Notes under the pieces: model-generated | What the model was told of the DNA's origin: nothing | Database searches by the model: none | What the model saw: the letters and a program-made list of their open reading frames with translations, nothing else | Assembly: GCA_963721005.1 (NCBI GenBank) | Contig: CAVRHR010000004.1 | Span: forward strand, 372,001 to 436,000 | Origin: VAZQ01 sp963721005 | GTDB lineage: Bacteria; Pseudomonadota; Alphaproteobacteria; Rhizobiales; Xanthobacteraceae | Reading direction: 5' to 3' | Length of the DNA: 64,000 nt | Shown: in pieces, positions 9,301 to 18,717 of the stretch | Numbering within the stretch: position 1 is the stretch's first letter | Layout of the letters: the number at the start of each line of letters is the position of its first letter | Made by a program: the position numbers and the translations under genes

Positions 9301-9509
9301 CGCCGCTCCAGCGGCGCCGCCACGGTCGCCGCCATGGTCTCCGGATCGGCGCCCGGCCGGTTGGCGCTGACCGTGATGGTGGGAAAGTCCACCGTCGGCA
9401 TGCTGGCGACCGGCAGCAGCTGATAGGCGACGGCGCCGATCAGGAACACCCCGACGGCGATCAGCGTGGTGCCGATCGGCCGCCTGATGAAGGGCTCCGA
9501 GAAATTCAT
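6381..9509 (-). CDS. RND efflux pump inner-membrane subunit (MdtC/MuxC-like)
   Basis: A 1,042-residue RND permease of the hydrophobe/amphiphile efflux-1 family, driving proton-coupled export through the periplasm. It begins MNFSEPFIRRPIGTTLIAVG, the standard first helix, has the long periplasmic loop with PTVDFPTITVSANRPGADPETM, the TM4 segment FVVDDAIVMIENSFRN with the proton-relay aspartates, and a second periplasmic half and helix set ending in TLYTTPVIYLWLDRLHRR. It starts five bases after the end of the upstream pump gene and is the last gene of an MFP-RND-RND operon, the arrangement of mdtABC or muxABC. No outer-membrane channel gene is nearby. Substrates are unknown. Confidence 0.93.
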   Translation of the reverse strand: MNFSEPFIRRPIGTTLIAVGVFLIGAVAYQLLPVASMPTVDFPTITVSANRPGADPETMAATVAAPLERRLGEIPGVTELTSRSSLGLTRISIQFDLTRNIDGAARDVQGAINAAIADLPGDLQSTPSFRKSNPAAIPILILALTSKTVSPSAIYDAADTVVAQRLSQVKGVAEVSVNGAEQPSIRVRVNPLALAAMGLGLEDVRTAIANENAAGQLGVFEGTERATTIGINDQLRTASEYDPIVVRSANGTVVRLSAVASVQPGVRNNLSAGWYNKQPSVLLVITKDATANVIETVDNIFEILPDIQRYIPADIDVSVLSNRTSTIRASIHDMQITLAITITLVMMVVFLFLRRLAATIAAGITVPLALAGTCAAMWAAGFSIDNLSLMALVVSVGFVVDDAIVMIENSFRNLEKGLSPLRAAQEGARQIGFTVISISISLIAAFIPLLFMSGVVGRVFREFSVTLAFAIIISTAVSLSVTPMICAHFVRAPPSPDATLFDRVVERFLRGMTRLYARSLAQVLERRKLMLVVMAATLGLTAYLYNIAPKGYFPRDDTGLIFGGTQASPDISFQSMYVLQQKAADIVLSDPAVSGVGSSIGSSGFNSSVNRGTLFISLKPLSERGISAEAVINRLRPKVANIPGLSVFMFALQDVRAGARSADSTYQFTLWDPDYQELVTWAPKVLDKLKTIPEITDVSTDRQPGGLQANVIIDRTAAARLKVKIQDIDSALNDAFGQRQISTLFTQRNQYRVVMEIDPQYQRDPLDVSRIYVNSSNGTQVPLSAVTKVVRGLQPLTINHQGQFPAATLSFNLAEDVLLEDATRAVDRAVAELHVPDTMHAEYAGDARAYRDSVTGQLLLIGAALIAVYIVLGVLYESLAHPLTIISTLPSAGLGALLALQLFKTDLSLIAFIGIIMLIGIVKKNGIMMVDFALEGERGRGLEPKQAIYEACLARFRPIMMTTSAALLGALPLVIATGPGSELRRPLGITIVGGLLVSQALTLYTTPVIYLWLDRLHRRRTAARAPRERRQWFRAAVRAFRA

Positions 9510-9514
9510 CGCGG

Positions 9515-12500
9515 CTACTCCGCCGGCCGTTGCGACGGCTCGGGCGCGATCGGCAGCGCGAGCTCGGGTTGCGACAGCTCGGGCGGCGCGCCGACCAGGA
9601 ACGCCCGCAGGCGCTCCATCTGCAGGTAGATGACCGGCGTCGTATAGAGCGTCAGCAGCTGGCTCAGCAACAGGCCGCCCACGATGGTGATGCCGAGCGG
9701 GTTGCGCAGCTCGGAGCCGGTGCCGCTTTCGAGCGCCAGCGGCAGCGCGCCGAACAGGGCCGCCAGCGTGGTCATCATGATCGGCCGGAACCGCAGCAGC
9801 GAGGCCTGCAGGATGGAATCGCGCGGCGAGAGGCCCTGCACGCGCTCGGCCTCGAGCGCGAAGTCGATCATCATGATGGCGTTCTTCTTCACGATGCCCA
9901 TCAAGCAGCACGATGCCGATGAGCGCGACCACCGACAGGTCGTAGCCGTACAGCATCAGGGCGAGCAGCGCGCCCACGCCCGCCGACGGCAGCGTCGACA
10001 GGATGGTCAGCGGATGGATGAAGCTCTCGTACAGCACGCCGAGCACGATGTAGATGGTGACGGCGGCCGCCAGGATCAGCCACGGCTCGCCGGCGAGCGA
10101 TTTGCCGAACTCCGCCGCGTCGCCCGAGTAGCTGCCGATCACCGAGGTCGGGACCCCGATGCCCTGCTCGGCCGCCGAGATCACCGCCACCGCGTCGCTC
10201 AACGCCGCGTTCGGCGCCAGGTTGAAGCTGATGGTGACGGCGGGAAACTGCTCCTGGTGGGCGATCACCAGCGGGGCGGTGGTGAACTTGAACTGCGCGA
10301 TGGTGCTGAGCGGCACCTGGGTGGCGCCTTCGGTGGTGAGCAGCTGGGTCGGGGAGTTGCCGGCGGTGAGCGAGGTCTGGGCGGCGGCCGCCTGGGTGCC
10401 TGAGGCCGGGACGTAGAGCTTGGCGAGCGAGTTGGGATCGCTCTGGTATTGCGGGGTCGCCTCCAGGATGACGCGGTACTGGTTCGCCTGGGCATAGATG
10501 GTGGAGATCTGCCGCTGCCCGAAGGCGTCGTTCAAGGTGTCGACCACGGTCTGCATCGAGACCCCGAGCCGGCCGGCGGTCGGGCGGTCGACCTGGATCA
10601 TCATGCGCAGCCCGTCGTTCTGCGCGTCGGAGGCGACGTCGAGCAGGACCGGGGAGGACTGCAGGCTGGCGGCGAGCTTCCCGGCCCACTCGCCGACCTC
10701 GTCGGAATTGGTTCCGGTCAGGGTATATTGGAATTGGGCGCGGCTGGTGCGGGTCGAGATCTGGATGTCCTGCACCGGCTGGAAATACACCACCGTGCCC
10801 GGGACCTTGCGGACCTCGAGCTTCAATCGGTTGATGATGGCCGAGACGGTCGCGGCGCGCTGGTCGCGCGGGCGCAGCGTGATGGCGAGCCGGCCCGCAT
10901 TGGGCGTGGCATTGAGCGGCGTCACGCCGATCACCGAGACCACCCCGGTCACGTCCCGATCCTGGCGGATCACGCGCTCGATCTCGCCGCTCAGCCGCTG
11001 CATCTCGGTGAACGAGACGTCCTGCCCGCCCTCCATCACGCCGTAGATGAGGCCGGTGTCCTGCAACGGCAGGAAACCCTTCGGGATGATGACGTAGAGC
11101 CAGATGGTGGCCGCGAAGGTCGCGAGCGTGACCATCAGGGTGAGGAATTGGCGCTCCAGCACCCATTCCAGGGTGCGCCGGTAGACGTTGACGGTCGAAT
11201 CCACCATGCGGTGGAATTTCCGCGTGACGAAGTTCCCGCCGGCCTCGGCCTGGTGCCGCAGCAGGCGGCTGCACATCATCGGGGTCAGGGTCAGCGACAC
11301 CACCGCGGAGGTCACCACCGCGATGGTCAGCGTCAGGGCGAACTCGCGGAACATGCGGCCCACGATGCCGGTCATGAACAGGAGCGGAATGAACACCGCG
11401 ATCAGCGAGAGCGTGAGCGAGATGACGGTGAAGCCGATCTCGCGCGCACCCTCGAGCGCCGCCTCGAACGGGCCTTCGCCCTCCTCCAGGTGGCGCACGA
11501 TGTTCTCGATCATCACGATCGCATCGTCGACCACGAATCCGGTGCCGATGGTCAGCGCCATCAGGGAGAGGTTGTCGAGGCTGAAGCCGCAGAACCACAT
11601 GACCCCGAAGGTCGCGATCAGCGACAGCGGCAGCGCCACGCCCGCGATGATGGTGGCGCGCACCGTGCGCAGGAACACGAACACCACCATGACCACCAGC
11701 GCGATGCTCAGGATCAGGGTCATCTGCACGTCCCAGATCGAGGCCCGGATGGTGGTGGTGCTGTCGTGCACGACCGCCAGCGTGGCGCCGGCCGGGACCG
11801 AGCGCTGCAGCCGCGGCAGCTCCCTCTGGATGCCCTGGACGGTGGCGATGACGTTGGCGCCGGGCTGGCGCTGGATGTCGACGATGACGGCGGGCGTGCC
11901 TTGATACCAGCCGCCCACCTTGGTGTTCTCCAGGCCGTCGACCACGTCGGCCACGTCCTTTATGAACACCGGTGCCTGGTTGCGATAGGTCACCACCACA
12001 TCGCGGTAGGCGCTGGCGGCGGAAATCTGGTCGTTGGCTGCGATCGTGTAGGACTGGTGGGCGCCGTCGAGCGAGCCCTTGGCGCCAGCCACATTGGCGC
12101 CCACGATCACGTTGCGCAGGTCCTCCATCGAGATGCCGTAGCTGGCGAGCCTGGCCAGATCGGCCTGGATGCGGATCGCCGGCCGCAGATTGCCTTCGAT
12201 CGTCACCCGCCCCACGCCGCTGAGCTCGCTCAGCCGCTGCGCCAGCAGGCTGTCGGCGAGATCGCTGAGCTGCCGCAGCGAAATCGTGTTGGAGGTGAGC
12301 GCCAACGTGACGATCGGGGCGTCGGCCGGGTTCACCTTGGAATAGTTCGGCGGATACGGCAGCGTGCGCGGCAGCGTCGAGCCGGCCGCGTTGATGCCGG
12401 CCTGCACGTCCTGGGCGGCGGAATCGATGTCGCGGGTGAGATCGAATTGCAGCGTGATCTGGCTGATCCCGAACGAGCTCGACGACGTCATGGTGGTGAG

Positions 12501-12728
12501 CGAAGGGATGAGTCCGAACTGCCGCTCGAGCGGCGCCGTTACCAGTGACGCCATGGTATCGGGGCTGGCGCCGGGCAGCTGGGTGGTGACCTGGATGGTG
12601 GGGAAATCGACCTGCGGGAGCGACGCGACCGGCAGCCAGAAATAACCCAGCATGCCGCCCAGCATGACGGCGATGCCCAGCAACGACGTCGCGATCGGAC
12701 GCTGAATGAAGGGCGAGGATACGCTCAT
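9515..12728 (-). CDS. RND efflux pump inner-membrane subunit (MdtB/MuxB-like), frameshifted
   Basis: First RND pump of the operon, about 1,070 residues when repaired. It starts MSVSSPFIQRPIATSLLG and contains FVVDDAIVMIENIVRH in TM4. Near 9903 the frame changes: after IGIVLL the codons should read MGIVKKNAIMMIDFALEAER, but one extra base (a doubled T on the coding strand) shifts them. The last 130 residues, to ALPIAPEPSQRPAE, are encoded in the other frame and are fully conserved. The shifted frame stays open into the next pump gene, so a gene finder could report a false 2,115-residue fusion. Its ATG overlaps the stop of the adaptor gene by four bases (ATGA). It pairs with the 6381-9509 pump as a heteromultimer, by analogy with MdtBC. 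Confidence 0.88.
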
Positions 12729-14158
12729 GGCGTCGGGCTCGGCGGGCCTCCGGCGGCTTGGGCTGGCTGTTCGGGACCCTTGGGGGCACCGCCGCGGCGT
12801 TGGCCCGGCGACCGCGTCTCGGTCGCCTCCGGGCTCGGTGCAGTGGCCGCGGGCGCCGCCGCGCCAGGTGCCGCGGCGGGGCCTTGCTGGCGCTGGCCTT
12901 TGCCCTGGCCTTGGCCTTTGGGGTTGCCGCCGCCACCGGGGCGGGCCGGGCGTTGCGCCGGATCGGTGACGATCTGCCCGGCATCCTCGGCGCTCGTCAC
13001 CTCGACCTTGGTGCCGTCCGCGAGCCGTCCGAAGCCGGTGGTGACCACGCGCTCGGCTGCCATCAGGCCGCTGGCGATCACCGCCTGCAGATCGTCCTGC
13101 TGCTGCACCATGATCGGGCGCACCGCGACCGAGCTGTCTTCCTTGACCACGTAGACGAAGGTGCCGTCCGGCCCGCGCTGGACCGCAGCGGTCGGGACCA
13201 CCACGCTCTGCCGCAGCGTGTTGATCAGCAACCTTATATTGACGAACTGCCCGGGCCAAAGCTGGGTATCGGCATTGGGAAACTCGCCCTTGAGCTGGAC
13301 CGTGCCGGTGGTCTGGTCGACCTGATTGTTGATGACCGTCACCTTGCCGCTGTCGACCACGGTGGTGCCGTCGGCGCCGACCGCCTGCACCGGCAATTGC
13401 CCGGCCGCCATGCCCTTGTTGAGATCGGGCAGGTTCTGCTGCGGCAGGTTGAACAGCACCGCGATCGGCTTGATCTGGGTGATGGTCACGATCCCGGTGG
13501 CGTCGGAGGCATGCACGATGTTGCCCTCGTCGACCTGACGGATGCCGGTCAGCCCGGTCAGCGGCGCCACCACGTCGGTGTAGTCGAGCGTCGCCTTGGC
13601 GTTGTTGATCGAAGCCTGGTCGGATTGCGTCTGCGCGGTCAGCTGATCGACCAGCGCCTTCTGGGTGTCGACCTGCTGCTTCTGCACCGCGTTGGTGGCC
13701 GCCAGCCGCATGTAGCGCTCGAGATCGAGCTTGGCATTGGCGAGCGTCGCCTCGTCCTGCGCCTTCTTGGCGACCGCGATGTCGTACATGGCCTGATAGG
13801 TGGTCGGATCGATCTTGGCGATGACCGAGCCCTGGGTGACCTCCTGGCCTTCCTTGAAGGCGATCTTCATCAGCTTGCCGTCGACCTGCGGGCGCACCAG
13901 GACGGTGTTGAGCGCCTTGGCGCTGCCGACGCCGTCCAGATAGACCGGCACGTCGGCGAGCTTCGCCGCGATGGCCAGGACCGGAACGGTGTCGTTGGGA
14001 TTGCCGCCGCCGCGGCGAAAGCCGCCGGGTCCTTTTTGCTGGCCCTGCTTCGCCTGTTGCGGCTGTCCGGGACCCAAATACCAATAGGCGGCGCCGCCGA
14101 GCACGGCGAGGCAGGCCAGAATGAGGACGCGTCGAATAAATCGCATCATGGCCGGCAT
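12725..14158 (-). CDS. RND efflux periplasmic adaptor (membrane fusion protein, MdtA-like)
   Basis: Periplasmic adaptor of about 477 residues that bridges the RND pump to an outer-membrane channel. An uncleaved or cleaved N-terminal anchor (RRVLILACLAVLGGAAYWYL) comes first, then the lipoyl/barrel-sandwich half (VYLDGVGSAKALNTVLVRPQ), an alpha-hairpin of about 60 residues rich in Gln/Ala, the second barrel half (LDYTDVVAPLTGLTGIRQVD) and a beta-barrel. The last 90 residues are Pro/Gly/Gln-rich and unlike most MdtA. The start is uncertain: ATG at 14158, 14149 or 14146, or upstream at 14212; none has a clear ribosome site. First gene of the operon. Confidence 0.9.
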   Translation of the reverse strand: MPAMMRFIRRVLILACLAVLGGAAYWYLGPGQPQQAKQGQQKGPGGFRRGGGNPNDTVPVLAIAAKLADVPVYLDGVGSAKALNTVLVRPQVDGKLMKIAFKEGQEVTQGSVIAKIDPTTYQAMYDIAVAKKAQDEATLANAKLDLERYMRLAATNAVQKQQVDTQKALVDQLTAQTQSDQASINNAKATLDYTDVVAPLTGLTGIRQVDEGNIVHASDATGIVTITQIKPIAVLFNLPQQNLPDLNKGMAAGQLPVQAVGADGTTVVDSGKVTVINNQVDQTTGTVQLKGEFPNADTQLWPGQFVNIRLLINTLRQSVVVPTAAVQRGPDGTFVYVVKEDSSVAVRPIMVQQQDDLQAVIASGLMAAERVVTTGFGRLADGTKVEVTSAEDAGQIVTDPAQRPARPGGGGNPKGQGQGKGQRQQGPAAAPGAAAPAATAPSPEATETRSPGQRRGGAPKGPEQPAQAAGGPPSPTP

Positions 14159-14591
14159 CCGGTCGCAGCGCAGGCCCGGAAATCGGCCGGCCGGGCGGCG
14201 AATGCCGACCAACCGTCCCTACCATCGCGCATGAGCTTCATGAGTCGCCTTCGATGCTCCACCGATACCCGTGTCCCGACGAGCATCAACCGGCGCGCGC
14301 GCCCGGCGGGCGGCGACCGAAACGCAAATTATCAAACTGGTTCCCTGGGACTACTTAAATAAAGGAAATGTTGGCTGGTTTCCATGGCGGCACGGTCGGC
14401 GCCGCCGAAACCAGCGCCGGGGCGGCGATTGGCCGCCCCATGACGCGCATATTCCAGCAATATCAAAAGCTTGCTAGGGATTTGACGAGCCGCCGCCGCG
14501 AATTCGCCGGGCCGGGCGCGGGTGCTGGTCTCCCCCCGGGCGGGCTGATACATCGGGGCGGCGATCTTCCAACCGAGGCCGGGGCAGCGTG
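14159..14591. other. Divergent intergenic region between the efflux operon and an ABC permease
   Basis: About 430 bases with no convincing gene. It must hold promoters for both directions. An AT-rich patch lies around 14320-14365. A perfect 8-base hairpin (GGGGCGGC 14419-14426, GCCGCCCC 14432-14439) sits in the middle. No confident -35/-10 pair or regulator gene was found. Confidence 0.5.
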
Positions 14592-16334
14592 ATGTCGACT
14601 GAAGCCGCAAGTCTTGCGCGGCCGTTGCGGCCGGCGCGGCCGCGATGGCGCAGGCCCCGGCTCGAGCACCTGATCATGGGCGGCGCGGTGGCGGCGCTGG
14701 TGATCCTGGTGGTGCTGCCGCTCATGTCGCTCCTGTTCGGCAGCGTGCGCGGCGAGGACGGCCTGAGCCTCGAGCATTTCGCCGAGGTGCTGACCGGCCG
14801 GCTCTACGTCACGGCGCTCAAGAACTCGCTGATGCTGGGCGCCTGGACCAGCCTGTTCTCCACCATCATCGGCCTCACCCTGGCGTGGGCGGTGAGCCGC
14901 ACCGACGTGCCGGCGAAGCCGCTCCTGCAGCTCACCGCCACGCTCTCCTACCTGTCGCCGCCGTTCCTGACCGCGATCGCCTTCACCTATCTGTTCAGCC
15001 CCAATGCCGGCCTCGTCAACGTCTTCCTGCGCGACGTCGCCGGCCTGCCCTGGCTCACCTTCAACATCTTCTCCATGCCGGGCCTGGTCCTGGTCACGGT
15101 GATGCACACCTTTCCGTTCGTGTATCTGCTGGCCGCGAGCGCGCTGCAGTCGGTCGACGCCTCCTACGAGGAGGCCGCCCAGATCCTCGGCGCCGGCAAG
15201 CTGCGCACCGCGTTCTCGATCACGGCGCCGTTGGTGGCGCCGGCGGTGCTGTCGGGAACGCTGCTCGGCTTCGTCAACGCCATCGCGCTGTTCGGCTCGC
15301 AGGCGATCATCGGCCTGCCCGGCCGCATCGTGACGCTGCCCACCCGCATCTATGCGCTGTTCGACTACCCGCCCGAATACGGCCTCGCCTCCGCGCTCTC
15401 GCTGGTGTTCGTGCTGATCACCATCGTGGCGCTCTATCTGCAGCGCGCGTTCCTAGCGCGCCGCTCCTATGTCACGCTCGCCGGCAAGGGCGCGCGCCTG
15501 CAGCTGTTGCGGCTCGGCCCCATGCGGTTCGTGCTGCTCGGCATCGGCATCGTCATCTTCATCGTCGCGATCGTTGCCCCCTACTCGACCCTGATCGCGG
15601 TCTCGTTCTCGAAATCCTGGGGCCTGGATTTCTGGAAGGGTCTCACGCTCGCCAACTACAAGTTCATCCTGTTCGACTACGACGTCACCCGCCGCGCCAT
15701 CCTCAACAGCCTCATGCTCGCCACCATGGCGGCCACCATCGCGGTGCTGCTCGGCGCGGTGATCGGCTGGATCGACCTGCGCACCAAGGTGCCGGGCCGT
15801 CGCCTGCTGGATTATTTCGCCTTGATCCCGCTCGGGCTGCCCGGCATCGTGGTGGCGGTGGCGCTGATCCAGTTCTGGCTCGCCATGCCGGTCGCGCTCT
15901 ACGGCACGCTCGCGATCCTGCTGCTCGCCTATGTGGGCCGCTACATTCCGCTCGGCGTGCGCGCCGCCAATGCGGCGCTGCGCCAGATTGATCCTTCGCT
16001 GGAGGAGAGCGCCCAGATTCTCGGCGCCTCCTGGCTCGTCACCATGCGGGAGGTGACGCTGCCGCTGATCCGGCCCGGCCTGTTCGCCGGTTGGCTTCTG
16101 GTATTCGTGCCGGTGATCCAGGAATTGAGCGCCTCGATCCTCTTGTTCTCGTCGAGCTCGATCACGCTCGCGGTCGCCATCTACAATCTTTACGAAACCG
16201 GCTACATCGAGCCGGTGGCGGCGCTCGCCATGGTCAATATGGTGATCATCGGTGCGGCGATTTGGCTCGCCACCAAGATCGGCGGCGGCCGTATCCTGGC
16301 GCGCGGCGATGCGGCGCACGGGGCGGGGACTTGA
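14592..16334 (+). CDS. ABC transporter permease, fused double-module type (FbpB-like)
   Basis: A 580-residue membrane protein with two copies of the binding-protein-dependent transport permease module. Helices begin at LEHLIMGGAVAALVILVVLPL (near 20-45). Each half carries the ATPase-contacting EAA loop: SYEEAAQILGAGKLRTAFSI near 195 and SLEESAQILGASWLVTMREV near 470. Length and duplicated architecture match iron(III) permeases of the FbpB type. Translation likely starts at ATG 14592; a GTG lies one codon upstream. The ATPase gene begins on the very next base after the stop, so the two are translationally coupled. No binding protein is adjacent; candidates are at 3487 and 42875. Confidence 0.92.
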   Translation: MSTEAASLARPLRPARPRWRRPRLEHLIMGGAVAALVILVVLPLMSLLFGSVRGEDGLSLEHFAEVLTGRLYVTALKNSLMLGAWTSLFSTIIGLTLAWAVSRTDVPAKPLLQLTATLSYLSPPFLTAIAFTYLFSPNAGLVNVFLRDVAGLPWLTFNIFSMPGLVLVTVMHTFPFVYLLAASALQSVDASYEEAAQILGAGKLRTAFSITAPLVAPAVLSGTLLGFVNAIALFGSQAIIGLPGRIVTLPTRIYALFDYPPEYGLASALSLVFVLITIVALYLQRAFLARRSYVTLAGKGARLQLLRLGPMRFVLLGIGIVIFIVAIVAPYSTLIAVSFSKSWGLDFWKGLTLANYKFILFDYDVTRRAILNSLMLATMAATIAVLLGAVIGWIDLRTKVPGRRLLDYFALIPLGLPGIVVAVALIQFWLAMPVALYGTLAILLLAYVGRYIPLGVRAANAALRQIDPSLEESAQILGASWLVTMREVTLPLIRPGLFAGWLLVFVPVIQELSASILLFSSSSITLAVAIYNLYETGYIEPVAALAMVNMVIIGAAIWLATKIGGGRILARGDAAHGAGT

Positions 16335-17447
16335 ATGGCGGGGATCACGATCCGGGGCCTGTCGAAGCGTTTCGGTGCCGGCGAGGGCGAGCTCGCCGCG
16401 GTCGCGGAGCTCGAGCTCGACATCAAGGACAACCAGTTCGTCACCCTGCTCGGCCCCTCGGGCTGCGGCAAGACCACCACGCTGCGCCTGATCGCCGGCT
16501 ACATCACGCCCGACGCCGGCACCATCGAGGTCGCCGGCCGGCTGCTGTCGTCGCCGCAGGACGTGGTGCCGCCGGCTGAGCGCGGCATGGGCATGGTGTT
16601 CCAGAACTATGCGGTATGGCCGCACAAGACCGTCTACGAGAATGTCGTATTCGGCCTCAAGCTGCGCAAGCTGTCGTCCGCGGCCGCCCGCCAGAAGGTC
16701 GCCGACATGCTGACGCTGGTCAATCTCGGCGGGCTCGAGGGGCGTTATCCGGGCGAATTGTCCGGCGGGCAGCAGCAGCGCGTGGCGCTGGCGCGCTCGC
16801 TGGTGGTCGAGCCCGACATCCTGCTGCTCGACGAGCCGCTGTCCAATCTCGACGCCAAGCTGCGCGAGCGCATGCGCACCGAGCTCAAGCAGCTACAGCG
16901 CCGCACCGGCATCACCTTCGTCTACGTCACCCACGATCAGGCCGAGGCGCTGGCGCTGTCGGACCAGGTGGCGGTGATCAGCGGCGGGCGCCTGCAGCAG
17001 TTCGGCACCCCGTTCGAGGTCTATGCGCATCCCGCCAACCGCATGGTGGCGGATTTCATGGGTCTGGTGAACCTGGTGCCGGGCCGCATCCGCGAGCTGC
17101 GGAATGGGGTCGCCAGCATCGAGCTCACGCCCGATCTCACCATCGGGGTTGGCCGGGTGGACGGTCTGTCGATGGGCGAGCGGGTCGACGTCGCCATCCG
17201 TCCGGAAGACATCTCGCTCGCCGCCCCCGCGCCAGCGCCCGCCAACGGCACGCTCGCCCGGGTCACCAATCACGTGTTCCTCGGCAATCTCAGCGAGTAC
17301 GAGGTCGCGCTGCCGTCGGGCCAGCTGCTGCGTGTGCAGACCCATCCGCTGCAGCATTTCCGCGTCGGCGACCCGGTGGCGATCGCGATCGACGCCACCC
17401 AATGCAGCGCCTTTCCGCGCGGGCGCGGCGAGCACGGCGCGGAATAG
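16335..17447 (+). CDS. ABC transporter ATP-binding protein (Fe3+/polyamine class)
   Basis: A 370-residue ATPase partner of the preceding permease. Walker A is GPSGCGKTTT (about residues 40-49), the signature LSGGQQQR is near 140, Walker B LLLLDEPLSNLDAKL near 160 and the H-loop THDQAEA near 197. A C-terminal TOBE-type domain (about 245-360) ends with QTHPLQHFRVGD. It lacks the Ala/Pro tail of the paralogue at 108. The gene starts immediately after the permease stop and ends six bases short of a convergent gene, with no terminator in between. Confidence 0.93.
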   Translation: MAGITIRGLSKRFGAGEGELAAVAELELDIKDNQFVTLLGPSGCGKTTTLRLIAGYITPDAGTIEVAGRLLSSPQDVVPPAERGMGMVFQNYAVWPHKTVYENVVFGLKLRKLSSAAARQKVADMLTLVNLGGLEGRYPGELSGGQQQRVALARSLVVEPDILLLDEPLSNLDAKLRERMRTELKQLQRRTGITFVYVTHDQAEALALSDQVAVISGGRLQQFGTPFEVYAHPANRMVADFMGLVNLVPGRIRELRNGVASIELTPDLTIGVGRVDGLSMGERVDVAIRPEDISLAAPAPAPANGTLARVTNHVFLGNLSEYEVALPSGQLLRVQTHPLQHFRVGDPVAIAIDATQCSAFPRGRGEHGAE

Positions 17448-17453
17448 CGACGC

Positions 17454-18035
17454 TCAGCCGCGGTGCGCTGGCGGGCGCCGCCAGCTCACCACGCGGAGGC
17501 CGATTGCCGCATCCAGCACTTGCGGCGCACCGGGCGCGAGCCCGCTTTCCGCCAGCACCTGCTCCGGCGTCTGCCGCGGCACCTGCGGAAACACCGGCCG
17601 GCCGCCCGGCAGCAGCACGTTCGGCGCCCGGGTCAGGTGGAAGACGTCGTAGTCCGGCAGGAACAACCCGAACACCTCGGTGCCGCCGATCACCGCCAGG
17701 CTGCCGTCCGGCAGCTCCAGCGCCGCCCAGGCGTCCGCGAACGATACGCCGGCCGGATTCCAGAACAGCGCCTTGGGGTTCGACGGATCGGGCGCCAGCG
17801 CCGGAACATGCCGGGTCACGATCAGCCGGCGGCGCAAGTGCGAATGCGGCTGCTGCTCATGGGAGTGTCGGCCGTGCACCACCGCCTCGACGCCGTCGAG
17901 CCCCTGCGCGAAGAATTTCTGATCGGCGTCGAGCTTGAGCGCCTCCGGCATGATGCCGGCGGAGTTCGCCAGCATCCCATCCGTGGAGACGATCGCATAA
18001 GCTTCGATGCGGCGGGGACGAGGCATGGGGTTCAT
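17454..18035 (-). CDS. Dihydrofolate-reductase-like protein
   Basis: A cytoplasmic protein of about 193 residues with a DHFR/RibD-type nucleotide-binding fold: EAYAIVSTDGMLA at the N-terminus, VVHGRHSHE in the middle, and LAVIGGTEVFGLFLPDYDVFHLTR, the usual G-G motif and following helix, at about 120-145. It is not the canonical FolA sequence, and no FolA-style WxxD substrate-binding segment is visible, so reduction of dihydrofolate is plausible but unproven. It lies 31 bases downstream of folE on the same strand, which supports a role in pterin or folate metabolism. Two in-frame ATG (18035 and 18026) are possible starts. Confidence 0.8.
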   Translation of the reverse strand: MNPMPRPRRIEAYAIVSTDGMLANSAGIMPEALKLDADQKFFAQGLDGVEAVVHGRHSHEQQPHSHLRRRLIVTRHVPALAPDPSNPKALFWNPAGVSFADAWAALELPDGSLAVIGGTEVFGLFLPDYDVFHLTRAPNVLLPGGRPVFPQVPRQTPEQVLAESGLAPGAPQVLDAAIGLRVVSWRRPPAHRG

Positions 18036-18066
18036 TTCCAATCGAGCGCGCGGGAGCGGCTCGCGC

Positions 18067-18717
18067 TCACAGATGCACCGCACCGCGTAAATTGATTGCC
18101 GACAGGAACTCCTGCCGGGTCTCCACCCGCTTGCGGAACACCCCCAGCATCTGGCTCGTCACCATGGTGACGCCCGGCTTGTGCACCCCGCGGGTGGTCA
18201 TGCATTGATGCGCCGCCTCGATCACGACCGCGACCCCGAACGGCTTGAGCACGCCGTCGAGGCAAGAGGCGATCTCGGCCGTCATCTTCTCCTGGATCTG
18301 CAGCCGCCGGGCATAGACGTCCACCAGCCGCGCCAGCTTCGAGATCCCGACCACCCGGTTGCGCGGCAGATAGCCGATATGGGCGCGCCCGATGATCGGC
18401 GCCAGATGATGCTCGCAATGGGATTCGAACGCGATATCGCGCAGCACCACCATCTCGTCGTAGCCCGCGACCTCGTCGAAGGTCCGGCTGAGATAGTCGC
18501 GTGGCTCTTCCCGGTAGCCCGAGAACCACTCCTCGAAGGCGCGCGCGACCCGGGCGGGCGTTCCCAGCAGTCCCTGCCGGTTGGGGTTGTCGCCGGCCCA
18601 GCGAATGAGCGTGCGCACCGCGTCCTCGGCGTCGGTGCGCGATGGACGATCGGCGGCCGGCAAGCGGGCGACCGCCTTGGCCTTGGTGCTCTGCCCGATT
18701 GCGACGATTTTGCCCAT
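18067..18717 (-). CDS. folE: GTP cyclohydrolase I
   Basis: A 216-residue enzyme converting GTP to 7,8-dihydroneopterin triphosphate, the first step of folate (and queuosine-type) pterin synthesis. Zinc-binding ESHCEHHLAP lies near residues 105-114, with the third ligand in HQCMTTRGV near 177; RNRVVGISKLARLVDVYARR and LQIQEKMT are the usual core and GTP-site segments. The ATG at 18717 is preceded by GAGAGGAAC. It is transcribed with the DHFR-like gene 31 bases downstream. Complete and typical in length. Confidence 0.96.
   Translation of the reverse strand: MGKIVAIGQSTKAKAVARLPAADRPSRTDAEDAVRTLIRWAGDNPNRQGLLGTPARVARAFEEWFSGYREEPRDYLSRTFDEVAGYDEMVVLRDIAFESHCEHHLAPIIGRAHIGYLPRNRVVGISKLARLVDVYARRLQIQEKMTAEIASCLDGVLKPFGVAVVIEAAHQCMTTRGVHKPGVTMVTSQMLGVFRKRVETRQEFLSAINLRGAVHL

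Noticed and set aside
6459..9629. Long plus-strand open frame of about 1,056 codons antisense to the RND pump
   Set aside because: Its translation is rich in His/Arg/Gln/Asp with no domain, and it mirrors a conserved pump gene on the other strand; high-GC shadow.
9890..9920. Programmed frameshifting as an explanation of the RND pump break
   Set aside because: There is no slippery heptamer or downstream structure in the right place, and the single extra base fits an indel error.
10449..12548. Plus-strand open frame of 699 codons antisense to the first RND pump
   Set aside because: Same composition artefact over a clearly coding region.
12758..14362. Plus-strand open frame of 534 codons opposite the adaptor gene
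   Set aside because: No recognisable domain; the minus-strand adaptor explains the region.
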